In this document: piece by piece, positions 1 through 11,055 of the stretch
Layout: each line of letters opens with the position of its first letter
How positions within the stretch are numbered: position 1 is the stretch's first letter
Source: Rhizoclosmatium globosum
Lineage: Eukaryota > Chytridiomycota > Chytridiomycetes > Chytridiales > Chytriomycetaceae
Reading direction: 5' to 3'
Length of the DNA: 64,000 nt
Assembly (NCBI GenBank): GCA_002104985.1
Contig: MCGO01000131.1
Coordinates: forward strand, 1 to 64,000
Position numbers and translations under genes: made by a program
The notes under the pieces: model-generated
Seen by the model: only the letters and a program-made list of their open reading frames with translations
The model's database searches: none
What the model was told of the DNA's origin: nothing

Positions 1-245
1 TAAACTTTTTGCGGAAGATGGATGATATTTTGTTGCATGATTTTTGTGACAATGTTGTGAAGGCAGTTACGGAGATTCAATTCAAGGAAATTCAGTTATT
101 ATTTTGGATTCATTTTCTTAAATAAAGTTCAGGTTTTTGAGGGGTTGTTCTGTTTAAAGAATTAGAGGACGGGTGAAAAATAATGGCTCAAGAGCATTAA
201 TAAGACCTGTATAAAATTTGATGAGATTGTGAAATAACTTGGAAA

Positions 246-1140
246 CTAATCCCCACAATTGCCAGCTCCAGAACCTCCACCATCATGACCACAATCAGAA
301 CAATCTTCTCCACTGCCCCCACTAGATCCTTGTGCACTAACACGTTTGACACCAGCAGAAGCACTGTGGGAACCACATTCACTTGGTTGAGCTCCACACT
401 TGAAGTAATCAGAATTTCCACATCCACCCCACCAAACAGGACTGTAGAGATACTGACCATGTCCCCAAAAATGGAATTTGTTTCCATAACAACCCCAGTT
501 TCCACACATGGGAACACTTGACTGACATCCACAAGCAAGAACTTTTGTTTTACTCTGTGTTTATGATTATAACAAACAGTAGAGTTAATAATTCTTACTT
601 CTGCTGAGCAAACCAGATTACTGCTTTGCCTGCACCAAGTTGTTTCCACAGTTTGAATGACTTGTCCAATGTTTTGGCTTCTATACTGTTGAGATTTATG
701 ACGGAGGCCATAGAATCAGTATTGTGCAGGATGGCATTGTTCAAAAACTTATTGTATTGATCACTCTTATCAACAAATCCTCTAACCATTTTCCTGTGAA
801 TCCACGTTGCCTTATAACAGCTCCCACAAGATCCAACGAAAGCGGTACCGTAATATTCCTATAGGCACAGACTTTCTTGGAGAAATTTGAAACATGTACT
901 CTATCTTTGAATTCCTTGTCTTGCCTGTATACGTTAAACTGTTCTCTCAAAACCATATTAAGTTGCTGATGTATCATTTGATGCTGGAAGTGGGGTTGGA
1001 AACAGCTGCGTCAAATGTAGCCAAGCTTTTAAAACATTGATATCACTAGTAGTTTCATTGAGTGCAGCAGATGCCATAAGTAATTGCCGAGTCTGGACCC
1101 AAAGTTCAACATCGTCAAAGAACCGTTTGCCAGTCATTCC
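246..1140 (-). pseudogene. Decayed gene of unknown family with Cys/Gly-rich C-terminus
   Basis: Protein-like sequence can be followed on the minus strand, but only by changing frame. One stretch (about 1140-1000) reads GMTGKRFFDDVELWVQTRQ and onward, then meets a stop. A second (about 960-780) contains VSNFSKKVCAYRNITVPLS. A third (about 780-600) contains SIEAKTLDKSFKLWKQLGAG. The third ends at a good GTAAGA donor near 598; an acceptor ACACAG near 557 leads into a tail rich in Cys, Gly and Trp (LACGCQSS, MCGNWGCYGN, CSDCGHDGG) that stops at 246. The frame change near 785 and the stops upstream suggest a broken gene, although sequencing indels cannot be excluded. I do not recognise the family. 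It sits in a transposon-rich area, so it may be a transposon-encoded protein. Confidence 0.35.
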
Positions 1141-2852
1141 ATCTCCCTCTTGGTGTTAACGCCTTATTCAGTCAAGTGCCTGTGGTGTGAGGAATCAAAC
1201 CTTGTTGATGCAAAAAAGTACATCTTGTATCAAATGGAAGGTTCTACGTTTGAGTGCATGCATCCATTCAGCTAATGCATGAGTTACCGGTTTAAGCCCC
1301 AATCCTCCTGGGATCCATCCTTCGGATCGTGGTAAGCGCCAGGAAGGTCATGCATTCTTTTGAATGGCATGCAAACAAAAATGGTGTAGGGGACCCAAGT
1401 GAGGTGTTGAAACTTCTACAGAAACCACCACGATTATGGGATGAATGGGCTTCAATGCTTCAATTTCGGTGGTTTGCTTCTTGAATTTGTAAAAGAACCC
1501 AGTTTTTGAAGAGGATGGGGCTGCTTGAGCCTGCACAGCAGGCTTTACAGCATATACAGATGATTGAAGCATAAGTAACTTGTGGCTTTGAATGAAGTTG
1601 AGTGTGGCCCGCTGAAATCAGGTTTAGTTCTTCTTCTTTCCCAGGCAACAGTGGCAGTGTCGGAAATGTGTTGGGTTCATGTCAACTTTGAGAAATTTCT
1701 CAACTTTGACCACCCCTATTGTGAGAATTCAAGGAGCGGTAATTGCAAGTGACAGTAAACTGTCCAACAGTAGAGGGGCCTGGGTAGCAAGAACAAGGGC
1801 ACATAATTGCTTATTTGGAAGAACAACCAAAGGCACAAAACAGCCTCAACCAGCTTCTCTATTGAATCTCCAACCAGTGAATATGAGGCTGCCACATGTA
1901 CTGTATGTTCAACCAGGCTTCCGTGTGAAGGAACCAGCCCATTTGTGCCCATATCAACTGTTAACAAGATAAAGAATGATGGTTTCAGATGAAGAGGCCC
2001 CAATGTAGTTGAATTTCTGATTTGCTGCTGTCTGATTGGACTACTCTACCAAAGCACTCAGGTTTGGGATTACAAGGCTGCTATTGTCTTCTTTAAGTAC
2101 CAGTTAGAGCTTGCCTTGCACCAGAATACTGCCAGTACCACCAGTGTCAATTATGAACTGCCATCCATCAGTGAAACAAGATCCTCAACTATTGTTGCAT
2201 TATTACATGAAATGGTTCAGGACTTTTGTTGGAGGAACAACTTGACACAAATCCTGATGGAGCACAGGAGGCTATTCTCAGGCTACAATCTTATTTTGGG
2301 GCTTTGCAAAAAGCCAAGTGGCTGGCTGACCTCCTGAATATATGGTGCAGAGTGCAGATTTACATAGCTGGACTTACATAGGGAGTGGTGAGGAACTTAA
2401 GGTCTATGTAGTTGGTGGTATGAGGAAAGTACTTACCTCAACTTGCATTTTTCACAAAAAATAAACCACCTCTCACAATTCAAAGTTTATTTTATTCAAA
2501 AGACAAAACCGTAGATTGATAGAGCGGAGTTGATTTAGTTGAGCAACAGTGAGCAACCCAAGCAAATAACTTCATGAAACAGAGCCAAAAAGGCAACATT
2601 ATGTTAGGGAGGAGCCTTTCTTTAGAATATTATGAACAGATTATTGGCATCGCATAAGCGGTGTCAAACGGACCCAATAACAAACTACCCTGCACCAAAG
2701 ATATCTGCCACTGACTTGACTCATCAAGGAAAACAGCGTTTTTCAAGTGCTCAAAGTGACACTAGAATCTGCCTAAATTGAAAGACTAATTTTGCTGCTG
2801 TTACAAACTGAAAGAAACTGACAATTTTCATGGTGGAACCATATCATCAGCA
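1141..2852. other. No convincing gene
   Basis: Only short, unconvincing open frames occur here, on both strands, including one at 2116-2337. None shows a recognisable motif or a coherent splice pattern. The stretch is probably decayed repeat sequence between two broken genes. Confidence 0.4.
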
Positions 2853-3752
2853 GTGCAACTTGTCAAGTGCAAAAGTCTTCACAATGTGAAACAGCTGAAA
2901 GTTGTAATGAATCAGCTTACCTCCATGGTTTTCCTGTTCAACAACCAACAGAAAGCCACAAATCTTGCTCAAAGCCTCAGATCATATCACATCAATTGGC
3001 ATACAGCATATTTTACTCTGATTGCTTCCAGTAAAACTAGAAAGGAGCCCTCAAAAGCATTTGCAGCAGCTTGGCTGGTTCACAATGCTCAAAAAATACA
3101 GATGATTGCCAACTTTTTCTTCAACAATCTTCAGTGCTCTCTTTTTTGGGCCTTCATATTAAGCCTTCATATGAAGACAAAAGTTTTGTTCAAAGATGTT
3201 TGAGTGAAGTTGAGAGGATTGATTCCTCTGCTCCCTTTCATCTGATAAACAAAGCCTACATGCATTTAGTCACTTGGTTGGAAATTCTTGGTTTCAAGAA
3301 TGCAGTGTTCAAGTTGGGAATCTACTTGGATGGTCATGAACAAGACAATGTCAAGAAATATAGACAACACTACATTGAGAGAATGGGCTGGAGATCTGTG
3401 TTCATCACCCAATTTGATGGGAAGAGAGAGTGGCAAGGAAGTCATGTGTGAGAAAGGAAATGGAAAGTATATTATGGTTTTAGAATTAATTTGCGAGTGT
3501 CACAGAGTCTTTTCAAGAGTTTTGATGAGCCTGGGAAGAATGCAGATGATTGGTGGACATATGCGAAGGCTTCCTGGAGCAAGTGAAAGAACATGTGATC
3601 CCAGTTTACTTGTTCCATGCAGCTTCATTAAAACACCTTCCTTATTCAATTCCTTCACATGAATCATATCATTTGTGGCACGCATGCCAACAGTACAAGT
3701 TTGAACTTAGTTTTCCATCAAATGGTACTTCACACACGGTTGGTTGCAGCCA
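2853..3752 (+). pseudogene. Decayed DDE-type transposase, left part
   Basis: Three overlapping frames carry pieces of one protein. The clearest piece (3071-3451) contains KLGIYLDGHEQDNVKKYRQH; an aromatic-x-DGHE-x-D-V-x-x-YR block of this kind is familiar from transposases abundant in fungal genomes. About 60 residues on, in another frame, EPGKNADDWWT is readable near 3530-3555, matching the PGKN-x-DG-WWT block that follows in that family. Frame changes and stops show it is dead. The reading frame at 3550-3756 would continue across the inserted pogo-like element into sequence starting at 5724, so the element appears to have landed in this already repetitive gene. Family naming rests on motif memory, without a search. 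Confidence 0.55.
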
Positions 3753-3754
3753 TT

Positions 3755-3778
3755 GAGTGACCCGGATATTCCGAACAA
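3755..3778 (+). repeat. Left terminal inverted repeat
   Basis: A 24-bp perfect inverted match to 5697-5720. The pairing extends to 25 bp if the T at 3754 and the A at 5721 are included, because the flanking bases are also complementary. Confidence 0.85.
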
Positions 3779-3873
3779 CCTCCGGAAATTCCGAACAAGA
3801 ATTAATGACTCATTTTTCAATCCTTAACTCTATACCTTGAATTTATTGACTTCAATAGAAAAATATAAGCAAT

Positions 3874-5526
3874 ATGAAACGACATGCTACTGGTCCCAGT
3901 AATCCACAGCCTGGTCCATCCAAGAATTGCCGAGTTCTGGCAGAAATGACCAACCTGATCAACAATGGATTCTCGGTTAACTCTGCCGCTGAGGAAGTCA
4001 GTACCAACCTTTCCACAACCAAGGAGACAATTCGGGGAATATATTATCGAATGATAGAGCACCCAAATAGAACCCACGGCAATTCAGTGTTCTCTGATGA
4101 GGAGGAGAACGCACTCACAGCCCTTCTTGAAGCAAGATCCTTGTGCCGCCAGCCAATGTCCCGTATGGCTTTCATCGACTTTGCAACAACAGTGTTCCAC
4201 GAGATTAATGGACCTTCAGAGTGGACTGCTGAGAAATGGTACGATGGTTTCATATCCCGCCATTCAGATCGCCTTTGCCGCCGAGCCACGAAAGCAATCT
4301 CCAAGGCCCGCATCAGTCCTGTAACCTATGAGTCAGTCTGTCTATGGGTGGAAGCGTATGGAAAATACATGAAAGATAAAGGCTACAAGTTCCAGAATGT
4401 GATGAATGTGGATGAGATGCGAATCAAACTTCAAAACGACAACTCACAATCTACAGTGCTGGAAAGCACTCTTGTTGCTCGCCCTGGGGAAGTCAAAGGA
4501 GACAGGAGCAAGCATGCAAGCTTCCTTTCCTTCGTTGTAGCCACTGGCGAGCAGGTGATGGACGTTTTGATTTTGCCCCTTGAGTTCGGAAATCTCCAAT
4601 TAGAAGATCCAGACGCACAATACGGTTTCAACAACAAGACTCCTGTAATTTTATTGTTCAGCGACACAGGATTCCTCACAGAAACCCAATGGATTCCGAT
4701 TCTGACCGAGCTGGCGCAGCGTTGGAAAATCTTGCATCCAAGAATCAAACCCTTCCTTCTTTTAGACAATCTTGGGACACACAAGACGTTTGATGTCTTG
4801 CATCATTGCTATAATTGTGGTATAGATGGGTTCCCATTCCCTGCCAATACTACTCACTTCTTGCAGCCTCTAGATGACGTGCTGTTTGCAAATTTGAAAA
4901 ACACCATTGTTCGACTTTATCGTGCCAAAAAGAGCTTCAGCTTGGACCTTCTTGGATCTCTTGGCAAGGAGCTTGTTCCTGTAGCGTTAGAAGCTAGAAA
5001 CTGCCTCACACCGGCTTTGATTCAGTCTGCCTTTTGTAGAACAGGAATTTATCCGTTCGACAAGGAAAAAATTTGGGAGAAAGCCAAACTCAACGTTGCT
5101 GCCCCACTGGATGAGACAGACCCGCAGAATGCCGCCATCAACCTCCTTGTCCGACTCTTTCGATCGTCAGCAACCTCTGGACCTGTTGGAATGGCGGCGG
5201 TGAAGCCTAAAAAGTTCCTTAAATTGGATCAACCCTACAGCCTCAATCAACTCTTCACTGCACAACAAAAGGAGCTCGAGGAAAAAGAAGCTGCAGCCGC
5301 TGAGAAAGTTACCGCCAAAGCATTGAAGCTGGAAGCACAGGAAGCCAAAAAGCGAGCAAAGGCAGAGGAGAAAGACGGGAAGCAGTGTCAAGCGATTCCA
5401 ACAACACCCGTTGTTCATCCCTGTGGAAGTCCAGCCGCTACTGGCTCACCTGTATGCGATGTAGAAACTACCGAATCTGTCCTGGATGTAAGGAAAACTG
5501 TGCGCAACAGTTTGATGACCATGTAG
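3874..5526 (+). CDS. pogo/Tigger-like DDE_1 transposase
   Basis: A single 550-residue open frame with no intron. The N-terminal ~60 residues form a likely helix-turn-helix (NLINNGFSVNSAAEEV), followed by a second DNA-binding region typical of CENP-B/pogo proteins. The catalytic core shows the three expected acidic positions: D in MNVDEM near residue 170, D in FLLLDNLGTHKT near residue 300 (followed by the conserved His), and D in HFLQPLDDVLFANLK near residue 340. This is the DDD form of the DDE_1 superfamily. The last ~80 residues are a charged Lys/Glu/Ala coiled coil. It should bind the element's inverted repeats and catalyse cut-and-paste transposition in the nucleus. The start at 3874 is the first ATG inside the left repeat. 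All catalytic blocks are intact. Confidence 0.9.
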   Translation: MKRHATGPSNPQPGPSKNCRVLAEMTNLINNGFSVNSAAEEVSTNLSTTKETIRGIYYRMIEHPNRTHGNSVFSDEEENALTALLEARSLCRQPMSRMAFIDFATTVFHEINGPSEWTAEKWYDGFISRHSDRLCRRATKAISKARISPVTYESVCLWVEAYGKYMKDKGYKFQNVMNVDEMRIKLQNDNSQSTVLESTLVARPGEVKGDRSKHASFLSFVVATGEQVMDVLILPLEFGNLQLEDPDAQYGFNNKTPVILLFSDTGFLTETQWIPILTELAQRWKILHPRIKPFLLLDNLGTHKTFDVLHHCYNCGIDGFPFPANTTHFLQPLDDVLFANLKNTIVRLYRAKKSFSLDLLGSLGKELVPVALEARNCLTPALIQSAFCRTGIYPFDKEKIWEKAKLNVAAPLDETDPQNAAINLLVRLFRSSATSGPVGMAAVKPKKFLKLDQPYSLNQLFTAQQKELEEKEAAAAEKVTAKALKLEAQEAKKRAKAEEKDGKQCQAIPTTPVVHPCGSPAATGSPVCDVETTESVLDVRKTVRNSLMTM

Positions 5527-5696
5527 AGAGTTGTAATGCAGTTGAGCCTTGAATACCATATATCTCCTGTCCTTATCACTAACAGTTATTGTTCTTCCAC
5601 CATTTATTAAATCAAATAAACGTTGACTTGTGGTTTCAAAGTTATGTCTTGGGAGTGATGGGGGCGGCGGTGACGAATGATTGAAGTTTGCAGAGC

Positions 5697-5720
5697 TTGT
5701 TCGGAATATCCGGGTCACTC
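5697..5720 (-). repeat. Right terminal inverted repeat
   Basis: Reverse complement of 3755-3778 with no mismatch. Unlike the left end, no second subterminal copy of the motif is seen inside this end. Confidence 0.85.
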
Positions 5721-5723
5721 ATT

Positions 5724-6000
5724 GGCATCCAGATATTAGTCTCGCTTCAACAAAACCTTGTTGTGAGGCTTAAGATGCTGTGAACAGCTGTCAGGATGAT
5801 AAGCACAAACTTATCCAGCATTTGTGCAGTTCAAGCCCACAACTGACGTCTTGGAAGCAAACTCCTATTGAAGATTTATGACAGGACAATTCTACAATTA
5901 TTCAAGCCTTTCACAGGCAAACAGAATTATTGAATGAATTGGAATTGAGTCTTCAATTTTGCACAACAATAGAGGAAAGGGCAGATAGAGGTGAATTCTT
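5724..6000 (+). pseudogene. Decayed transposase, continuation right of the inserted element
   Basis: Removing the inserted element and one ATT joins the reading frame ending at 3753 to WHPDISLASTKPC, starting near 5724. It then breaks at stops, with further protein-like pieces such as AFHRQTELLNELEL near 5910. This is the expected right-hand remainder of the broken transposase at 2853-3752. Confidence 0.35.
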
Positions 6001-7128
6001 GCATTCACACAAATTCTCATCCATTAACCCGTGTATCCTACTTTATGCTCGTTTTCAGTGAATCAAGCTAGTCTGCACTATGCTCCACCCCCCTCCTGCA
6101 TCAAGACTTGAAATATTAATCAGTGGTCCGAGTTAAAAACTGGCAAATACTATGACTCTCAACAACCAAGAATTCCAAGGGATACAGCAGGCTGTTCTCA
6201 AAGTGATCCAGCATGTTGTCATCTAGTTCTCTTTGGAGCAAGCACAGCTCTGCATTACTGGTGATTAACCCCACATTTTGTTGTTGGAAAGCGCTGGCGC
6301 TAGTCTCCTAGGCTTTGATCAGCCAAGATGTTGTCAGCAAAAACAGTGTCTTCCCTCATAGTCTTCTTTATGCCTCCAGGAGGAAGGGCAACATCATAGC
6401 CACTGTGACTCTGTTTGCTTCTATGTTCCCTTACATTTTGCTGCTCAATTTTCTTTCCACTTTTCCTTTGGTGGCCACAAGGATTTCCTTGTGGTGTAGT
6501 TGCTACATAAGGATGACACAGTATTTGTGTTGGTGATTGTGATGTTTGAAGGATTTTTCTTCTGAAGTTCCTTCACGTTAACGTTCTACATCCCCCATTC
6601 AGGGGACCCTCCACCGTTCTAGTGTATGTCCCTGATAAGCTGGAAGGATAGCTGGCCTAAAGCTGTATGGTTCCTTGGAAGGTTCTTGATTGTGTCACTT
6701 CAGGAACACTGTTCACCACTAATAGTGTCTATATGCATAATTAGTGTTGATTCACTAATAGTGTCGACGACACTATTTAATATTAAAACTTGAGAACCAG
6801 CCTTCAAGGAAAAAATTGACACTTTTTAATGTAAAATATTTAACGTTATTAAATGTGAGATTTCATATTATCCAACTTTTGACTGGTTATAATATCCATT
6901 TTAACGTAAGGTTTGTTTAACAACATCACTTCAGCACAACTGAACTTCGCCTTATTTAACCTACGTCCGTGTGCTGCTAAACTGTCTTTCATGAGTTCCG
7001 AATGCCAATGCATCCAGAATAGCATTCTTCTCCATTCTGCATCAAATCAAACAACTTTCCAAGAAGGCATTGTCGACGTCCATCACTCCCAACTCGGTAG
7101 CACTTGATACACGGATGTCGCCAAATCC
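6001..7128. other. No gene seen; contains short palindrome and small direct repeats
   Basis: AT-rich sequence with only short open frames. CACTAATAGTGTC occurs twice (6717-6729 and 6753-6765). The second copy runs into an odd-centred palindrome at 6757-6777 (AATAGTGTCG / CGACACTATT around one base). No protein-like reading of any length is visible. Confidence 0.4.
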
Positions 7129-8872
7129 TTGGGGGCATTCCTTACAATCCTAATGATTGACCATGACTACGTTCCAAGTGAGTCGGAGGAGGAAAAAGAA
7201 GCTGCTGCAAACTTTCTGGCACAACCTTCATCTGATGAAGAGAACACTGAGAATGTAATTCATCAAAAGCGCAAAAGGCAAGGATACATCACAAACAGAT
7301 TATTTTATTGACAATTAAATGTACTTATATGCAGAGCTTTACAACAAAACGTTCCACTAGCTTCAAGGAAAGTTATCATGTGCTGTATATATAATGAGCA
7401 GGTGAAAGGATCCGCCACAATACCTGCACGGGCAATCAAACAGTTTCCAAACGCATTTCGCCAATCATACGGGGCCAACCACAAGAAAGCATGTCGCTGG
7501 TTCAAGGATTGTGAAGGAACGTTTGATTGTGGATCTCTTCATGTTTTGTCACACACTGACGGTGGACGAGTCCGACTTCAACGCAAAGCACGTAGAGGCT
7601 GTGGTTGTAAAGTTTTACCATGGGTTTCTGCCATCCATCTGAAGTTGAAAGACGAGTTTGAGCATCTTTGGAAAGCAGGAGTGAAGTTTGATCTGAATTT
7701 GTTGAGGACGTTGGCTGTGTCGTTGGTTTCAAGGGGCCTGGAATATGGTCCAGACTACGAGATGCTGTTAGGCAAGGATTCAGTTGACATAGATGGAAAA
7801 AAACATATTGACAAGCTTACCTATCTATGGATTCAGAACTTCATGGAGAGCAACAATATTGTCACTTGTTGCCAAACTGGAAAGTTATCAGCGTCTCCTG
7901 AAAAACAAGAAGCTATTGAGCAATCTGTTGCTTACCACATGGGTCAACTGAAACGGGATTTTGAAAATGGCACATTGGATGAGGATCTGGTTTGCAATGC
8001 AGACGAAGCCCACTTCATTGTCAATATGGATAACCACAAGACCCTTGGATTTATCAGGGATCTTGGGAGGGGAAGGAATGACTATGGTGGTTTGGATGGC
8101 AGGAGGAAAGGAGGCGCTATTGGGGGATCCAATGATGATCTTCCAGAATGCACAGTCTTCGTTCCCAATCCGTGGAGTTCCAAATGACGTTGTTGGAGTG
8201 TCTTACCAGACTGGTCCAAAAGGCTGGATTGATCGCAATGTTTTCCCTCTTTTCATTTCTGACCCCAAATTTCGTTCGTCATCGAAATGGAAAGTTGGCT
8301 GATCCTCAAGGTCAAAGGTGAATAGCTTATTCTCTTTCTTCTTTATCTAAATTAAACAATAGGTAACTCTTTTTGTCGATAATTGTGGAGGCCACAATGA
8401 CTCACCTCTCTTATGACGTGCACTTGACAACGCCAATGTAAAGCTTCAATATTTCCCCCCAAATTAAACTCATTTGTGCCAGCAAGCAGATCAATGGCCG
8501 ATTCAAAAGGTTAAAGAATGTTGGACAAAGATCTGGAACAAGGAAAAACTGCGCATGCTTGAGAATGAAGATGTGTCAGGAGCTTCTGGAAAGTTAAAGT
8601 ATCCTGGGAAGCACTTCTTTCTGCACACAGCCTCTCAATCCGTGAAAGACGCCAACGCCCAAAAGGACAGTGATGGCCTCTCCTACACCAGAAAAGCTAT
8701 GATTCGTTGCGGACTAAGTCTTGAAAATGGAGAATGGAAGGAATCCATGCTTTCTAAACAGCTGCAAGATATTATTAACAAGTTTTGCGAGAACTTTGAT
8801 GGGACACCAGTGGATGAGGTTGTCAAAAGTGAACAAGAGTGTAGTTCTGCTATTAGTGGTTCACGGTGTAGT
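7129..8872 (+). pseudogene. Decayed DDE_1-superfamily transposase
   Basis: Parts of one transposase can be read in order, in different frames. An acidic N-terminal piece lies at 7129-7311. The main piece, 7378-8080, contains LVCNADEAHFIVNMDNHKT, where the Asp is the likely first catalytic residue. After a frame change near 8060 the protein resumes in the frame of 7961-8302 with GGEGMTMVVWMAGG and RGVPNDVVGVSYQTGPKGW. FVDNCGGHND near 8372 would be the second catalytic Asp. QYFPPN-stop-THLCQQAD near 8448-8490 would hold the third, and the TAA there is in frame. A C-terminal piece follows at 8474-8887. The frameshift and stop make it inactive. It belongs to the same broad superfamily as the element at 3755-5720 but is clearly a different lineage. 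Confidence 0.7.
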
Positions 8873-9464
8873 GTGTTTTCTACTTGAGATTGCATTCTAG
8901 CAACTTGACTCACTGATGAAACACCCTCCAGCATTAGTAATGTACGTAGAGTCACACACTTTTCAAGGGTTGAAACGCACTACACGTCAGCTCTATGATT
9001 TCTTGGCAACCTTTAGAATGAATTGGACTGTCCTCTGTACCCAACTGGTCTTGGTTATTAATCTTGCCTGGTGCCCATTATTTCTGCCATTTTCTGCTTG
9101 GCATTTTCTGCATCACTGCTACTCGAAGCCTGAGTGACAACCATTGCAAAAGGCATTATCTCCAACAAATTTTTCATGTTCACAAATTCATAGAGCCAGC
9201 ATAGACGGCTTTTTTGTAACAAAATTGAGTACAAGGCAAGAGGAAATTGTTTTTTACCAGCACAGGGTTGACATGTCTCATGCATAATACCAAAGAATAT
9301 TAGAGCTCCCATTTAGGGGTGGTTCCAAATGACTTTCAATCCCGTCTTGAAATTTATTAGTGAAAAAAATAGCTACCATTTTTTCAGTTGAACGCAAAAC
9401 AATCCCGCCCAAAAAAAACAGAACAGAATGACCCCCAAAGAAAGAGCTGTCAGCCAGCCATAAA

Positions 9465-9825
9465 ATGAAAGCACCAACCAAGAACACCCTCAAAGATGAA
9501 TTGGAGGCTGCCAAGGCCGAGCTTGCCAAATTGAAGGGTAGGGGACCGGGAGGAGGTATTGTTTGAGGGATCTGCAAAAGGAAAGAAAGGCCTAGTTTCT
9601 GCTATTGCTTTGTTGGGAACTGGATTGAAAGAGGGATTGGAGGCTCTGGGAAGAGGTATGGTGAACAAGCAGTCAGGAGGTGATTCAGAAGCAATGAAAA
9701 CCCTGATCCAGCTTGCTGAGAGAACAGCAGATAAAACAGACAAGATGGCAGATTTAATTTCGTCTCTTGCTGCAATCTTGACTCAAGCAGTCGGCGGTGG
9801 AGCCCGGGTTGGAAGTGTTGCTTGA
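9465..9825 (+). pseudogene. Small helical protein, frame-shifted (copy 1)
   Basis: An ATG at 9465 opens a Lys/Glu/Ala-rich coiled-coil start (KNTLKDELEAAKAELAKLKG) that stops after 34 codons. From about 9559 the next frame continues with EGSAKGKKGLVSAIALLGTG and LAERTADKTDKMADLISSL to a stop at 9825, followed by AATAAA near 9880. No good intron joins the two parts, so a one-base shift is likely. It converges on a Harbinger transposase remnant on the other strand. PIF/Harbinger elements carry a second DNA-binding protein gene, and this could be its C-terminal part, but no Myb-like domain is visible. Confidence 0.35.
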
Positions 9826-9918
9826 TATGTTGATCCTTGCCTTTGTCTACGCCTTCCATTTCTCTTCTTATTTTTCTCAATAAATTTATTATCACTACTA
9901 AGAAAATTAAGTCTTTCA

Positions 9919-10255
9919 GGTTGTCCCTTGCAGCCCTTGCGTTAGGTACGGAGTCATAATGTGCTGGAAAAGTTGATATCCAGCGTCAGCAAGGAAGAAT
10001 ACATGGATGTTTTGACCAAACCACAAGCGGTTGAAGGCTGATTTGTTGCTGCAACTTCTGATCGCAGCAAGAACAAAATAAAGCGCATCTTGTGATCCAC
10101 AATTGCCTGCATATTGAAGGCAGGAAATTCTTTTCGACAATTCCAGCCAAGAAAGTCAGCAAAGCGGCAAATTCTAAAAAAGGAACCATCAATTTCCCAC
10201 AAGATGTTTGGAATCTTGTACAATTCTGCAAAACCATCACTTATTTCCTGCCTCG
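9919..10255 (-). pseudogene. PIF/Harbinger transposase remnant (copy 1)
   Basis: On the minus strand, IPNILWEIDGSFFRI followed by KEFPAFNMQAIVDHKMRF matches the IDGTHI...NVQAVVDHDLRF block of the DDE_Tnp_4 (Harbinger) transposase family, with the first catalytic Asp in EIDG. After a frame change, SNKSAFNRLWFGQ and FFLADAGYQLFQHIMTPYL match the second catalytic region (LADAGY...TPY). The segment with the third catalytic residue (a Glu in the family) is missing, as is most of the N-terminus. It is a non-functional fragment. Confidence 0.65.
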
Positions 10256-11055
10256 GTTGTTGGCTCGGATTGTGTCATGTTGAAATCTTTGAACAAGGAC
10301 CTTGTCCACTTGCAGAACGTATTCACATACACAAGTTTTGGACATTCCAAACAAAGAACTGGCACTGGTATATGTGTTTCCGGAAGTTACATAGTGCAGA
10401 ATTCAAGCAGCGATGAACTCAAATGAGGCTCAAATACAACAGAGGTTTCTCTTAAACCAGCCAGTGTTTTCTACTTGAGATTGCATTCTAGCAACTTGAC
10501 TCACTGATGAAACACCCTCCAGCATTAGTAATGTACGTAGAGTCACACACTTTTCAAGGGTTGAAACGCACTACACGTCAGCTCTATGATTTCTTGGCAA
10601 CCTTTAGAATGAATTGGACTGTCCTCTGTACCCAACTGGTCTTGGTTATTAATCTTGCCTGGTGCCCATTATTTCTGCCATTTTCTGCTTGGCATTTTCT
10701 GCATCACTGCTACTCGAAGCCTGAGTGACAACCATTGCAAAAGGCATTATCTCCAACAAATTTTTCATGTTCACAAATTCATAGAGCCAGCATAGACGGC
10801 TTTTTTGTAACAAAATTGAGTACAAGGCAAGAGGAAATTGTTTTTTACCAGCACAGGGTTGACATGTCTCATGCATAATACCAAAGAATATTAGAGCTCC
10901 CATTTAGGGGTGGTTCCAAATGACTTTCAATCCCGTCTTGAAATTTATTAGTGAAAAAAATAGCTACCATTTTTTCAGTTGAACGCAAAACAATCCCGCC
11001 CAAAAAAAACAGAACAGAATGACCCCCAAAGAAAGAGCTGTCAGCCAGCCATAAA

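Larger units (their letters stand above)
3755..5720 (+). mobile_element. Complete pogo/Tigger-like DNA transposon with perfect inverted repeats
   Basis: The element is bounded by a perfect 24-bp terminal inverted repeat beginning GAGTGACCCGGATATTCC at 3755-3778, with its reverse complement at 5697-5720. Both flanks carry ATT directly outside (3752-3754 and 5721-5723), a candidate 3-bp target duplication; known pogo elements usually duplicate TA, so this call is tentative. Just inside the left end, CCGGAAATTCCGAACAA (3782-3798) repeats the inner part of the terminal repeat in direct orientation and could be a second transposase-binding site. One uninterrupted transposase gene fills the interior. 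Intact ends and an intact coding region suggest recent activity. Confidence 0.85.
8873..10463 (+). repeat. Tandem direct duplication, copy 1 (1591 bp)
   Basis: Every position compared in 8873-10463 recurs exactly 1591 bp later; all open frames in the two units encode identical proteins and I saw no mismatch by eye. The left boundary is set by divergence just before GTGTTTTC at 8873. GTGT is present at all three boundaries (8873, 10464, 12055), so the junction carries 4 bp of shared sequence. Copy 1 starts inside the end of the decayed transposase at 7129-8872. A collapsed or expanded assembly is an alternative to a real recent duplication. Confidence 0.93.

Noticed and set aside
9278..9577. 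Minus-strand frames in the tandem unit (99 and 97 codons)
   Set aside because: They overlap the more protein-like plus-strand helical frame and have no recognisable content; probably shadows.
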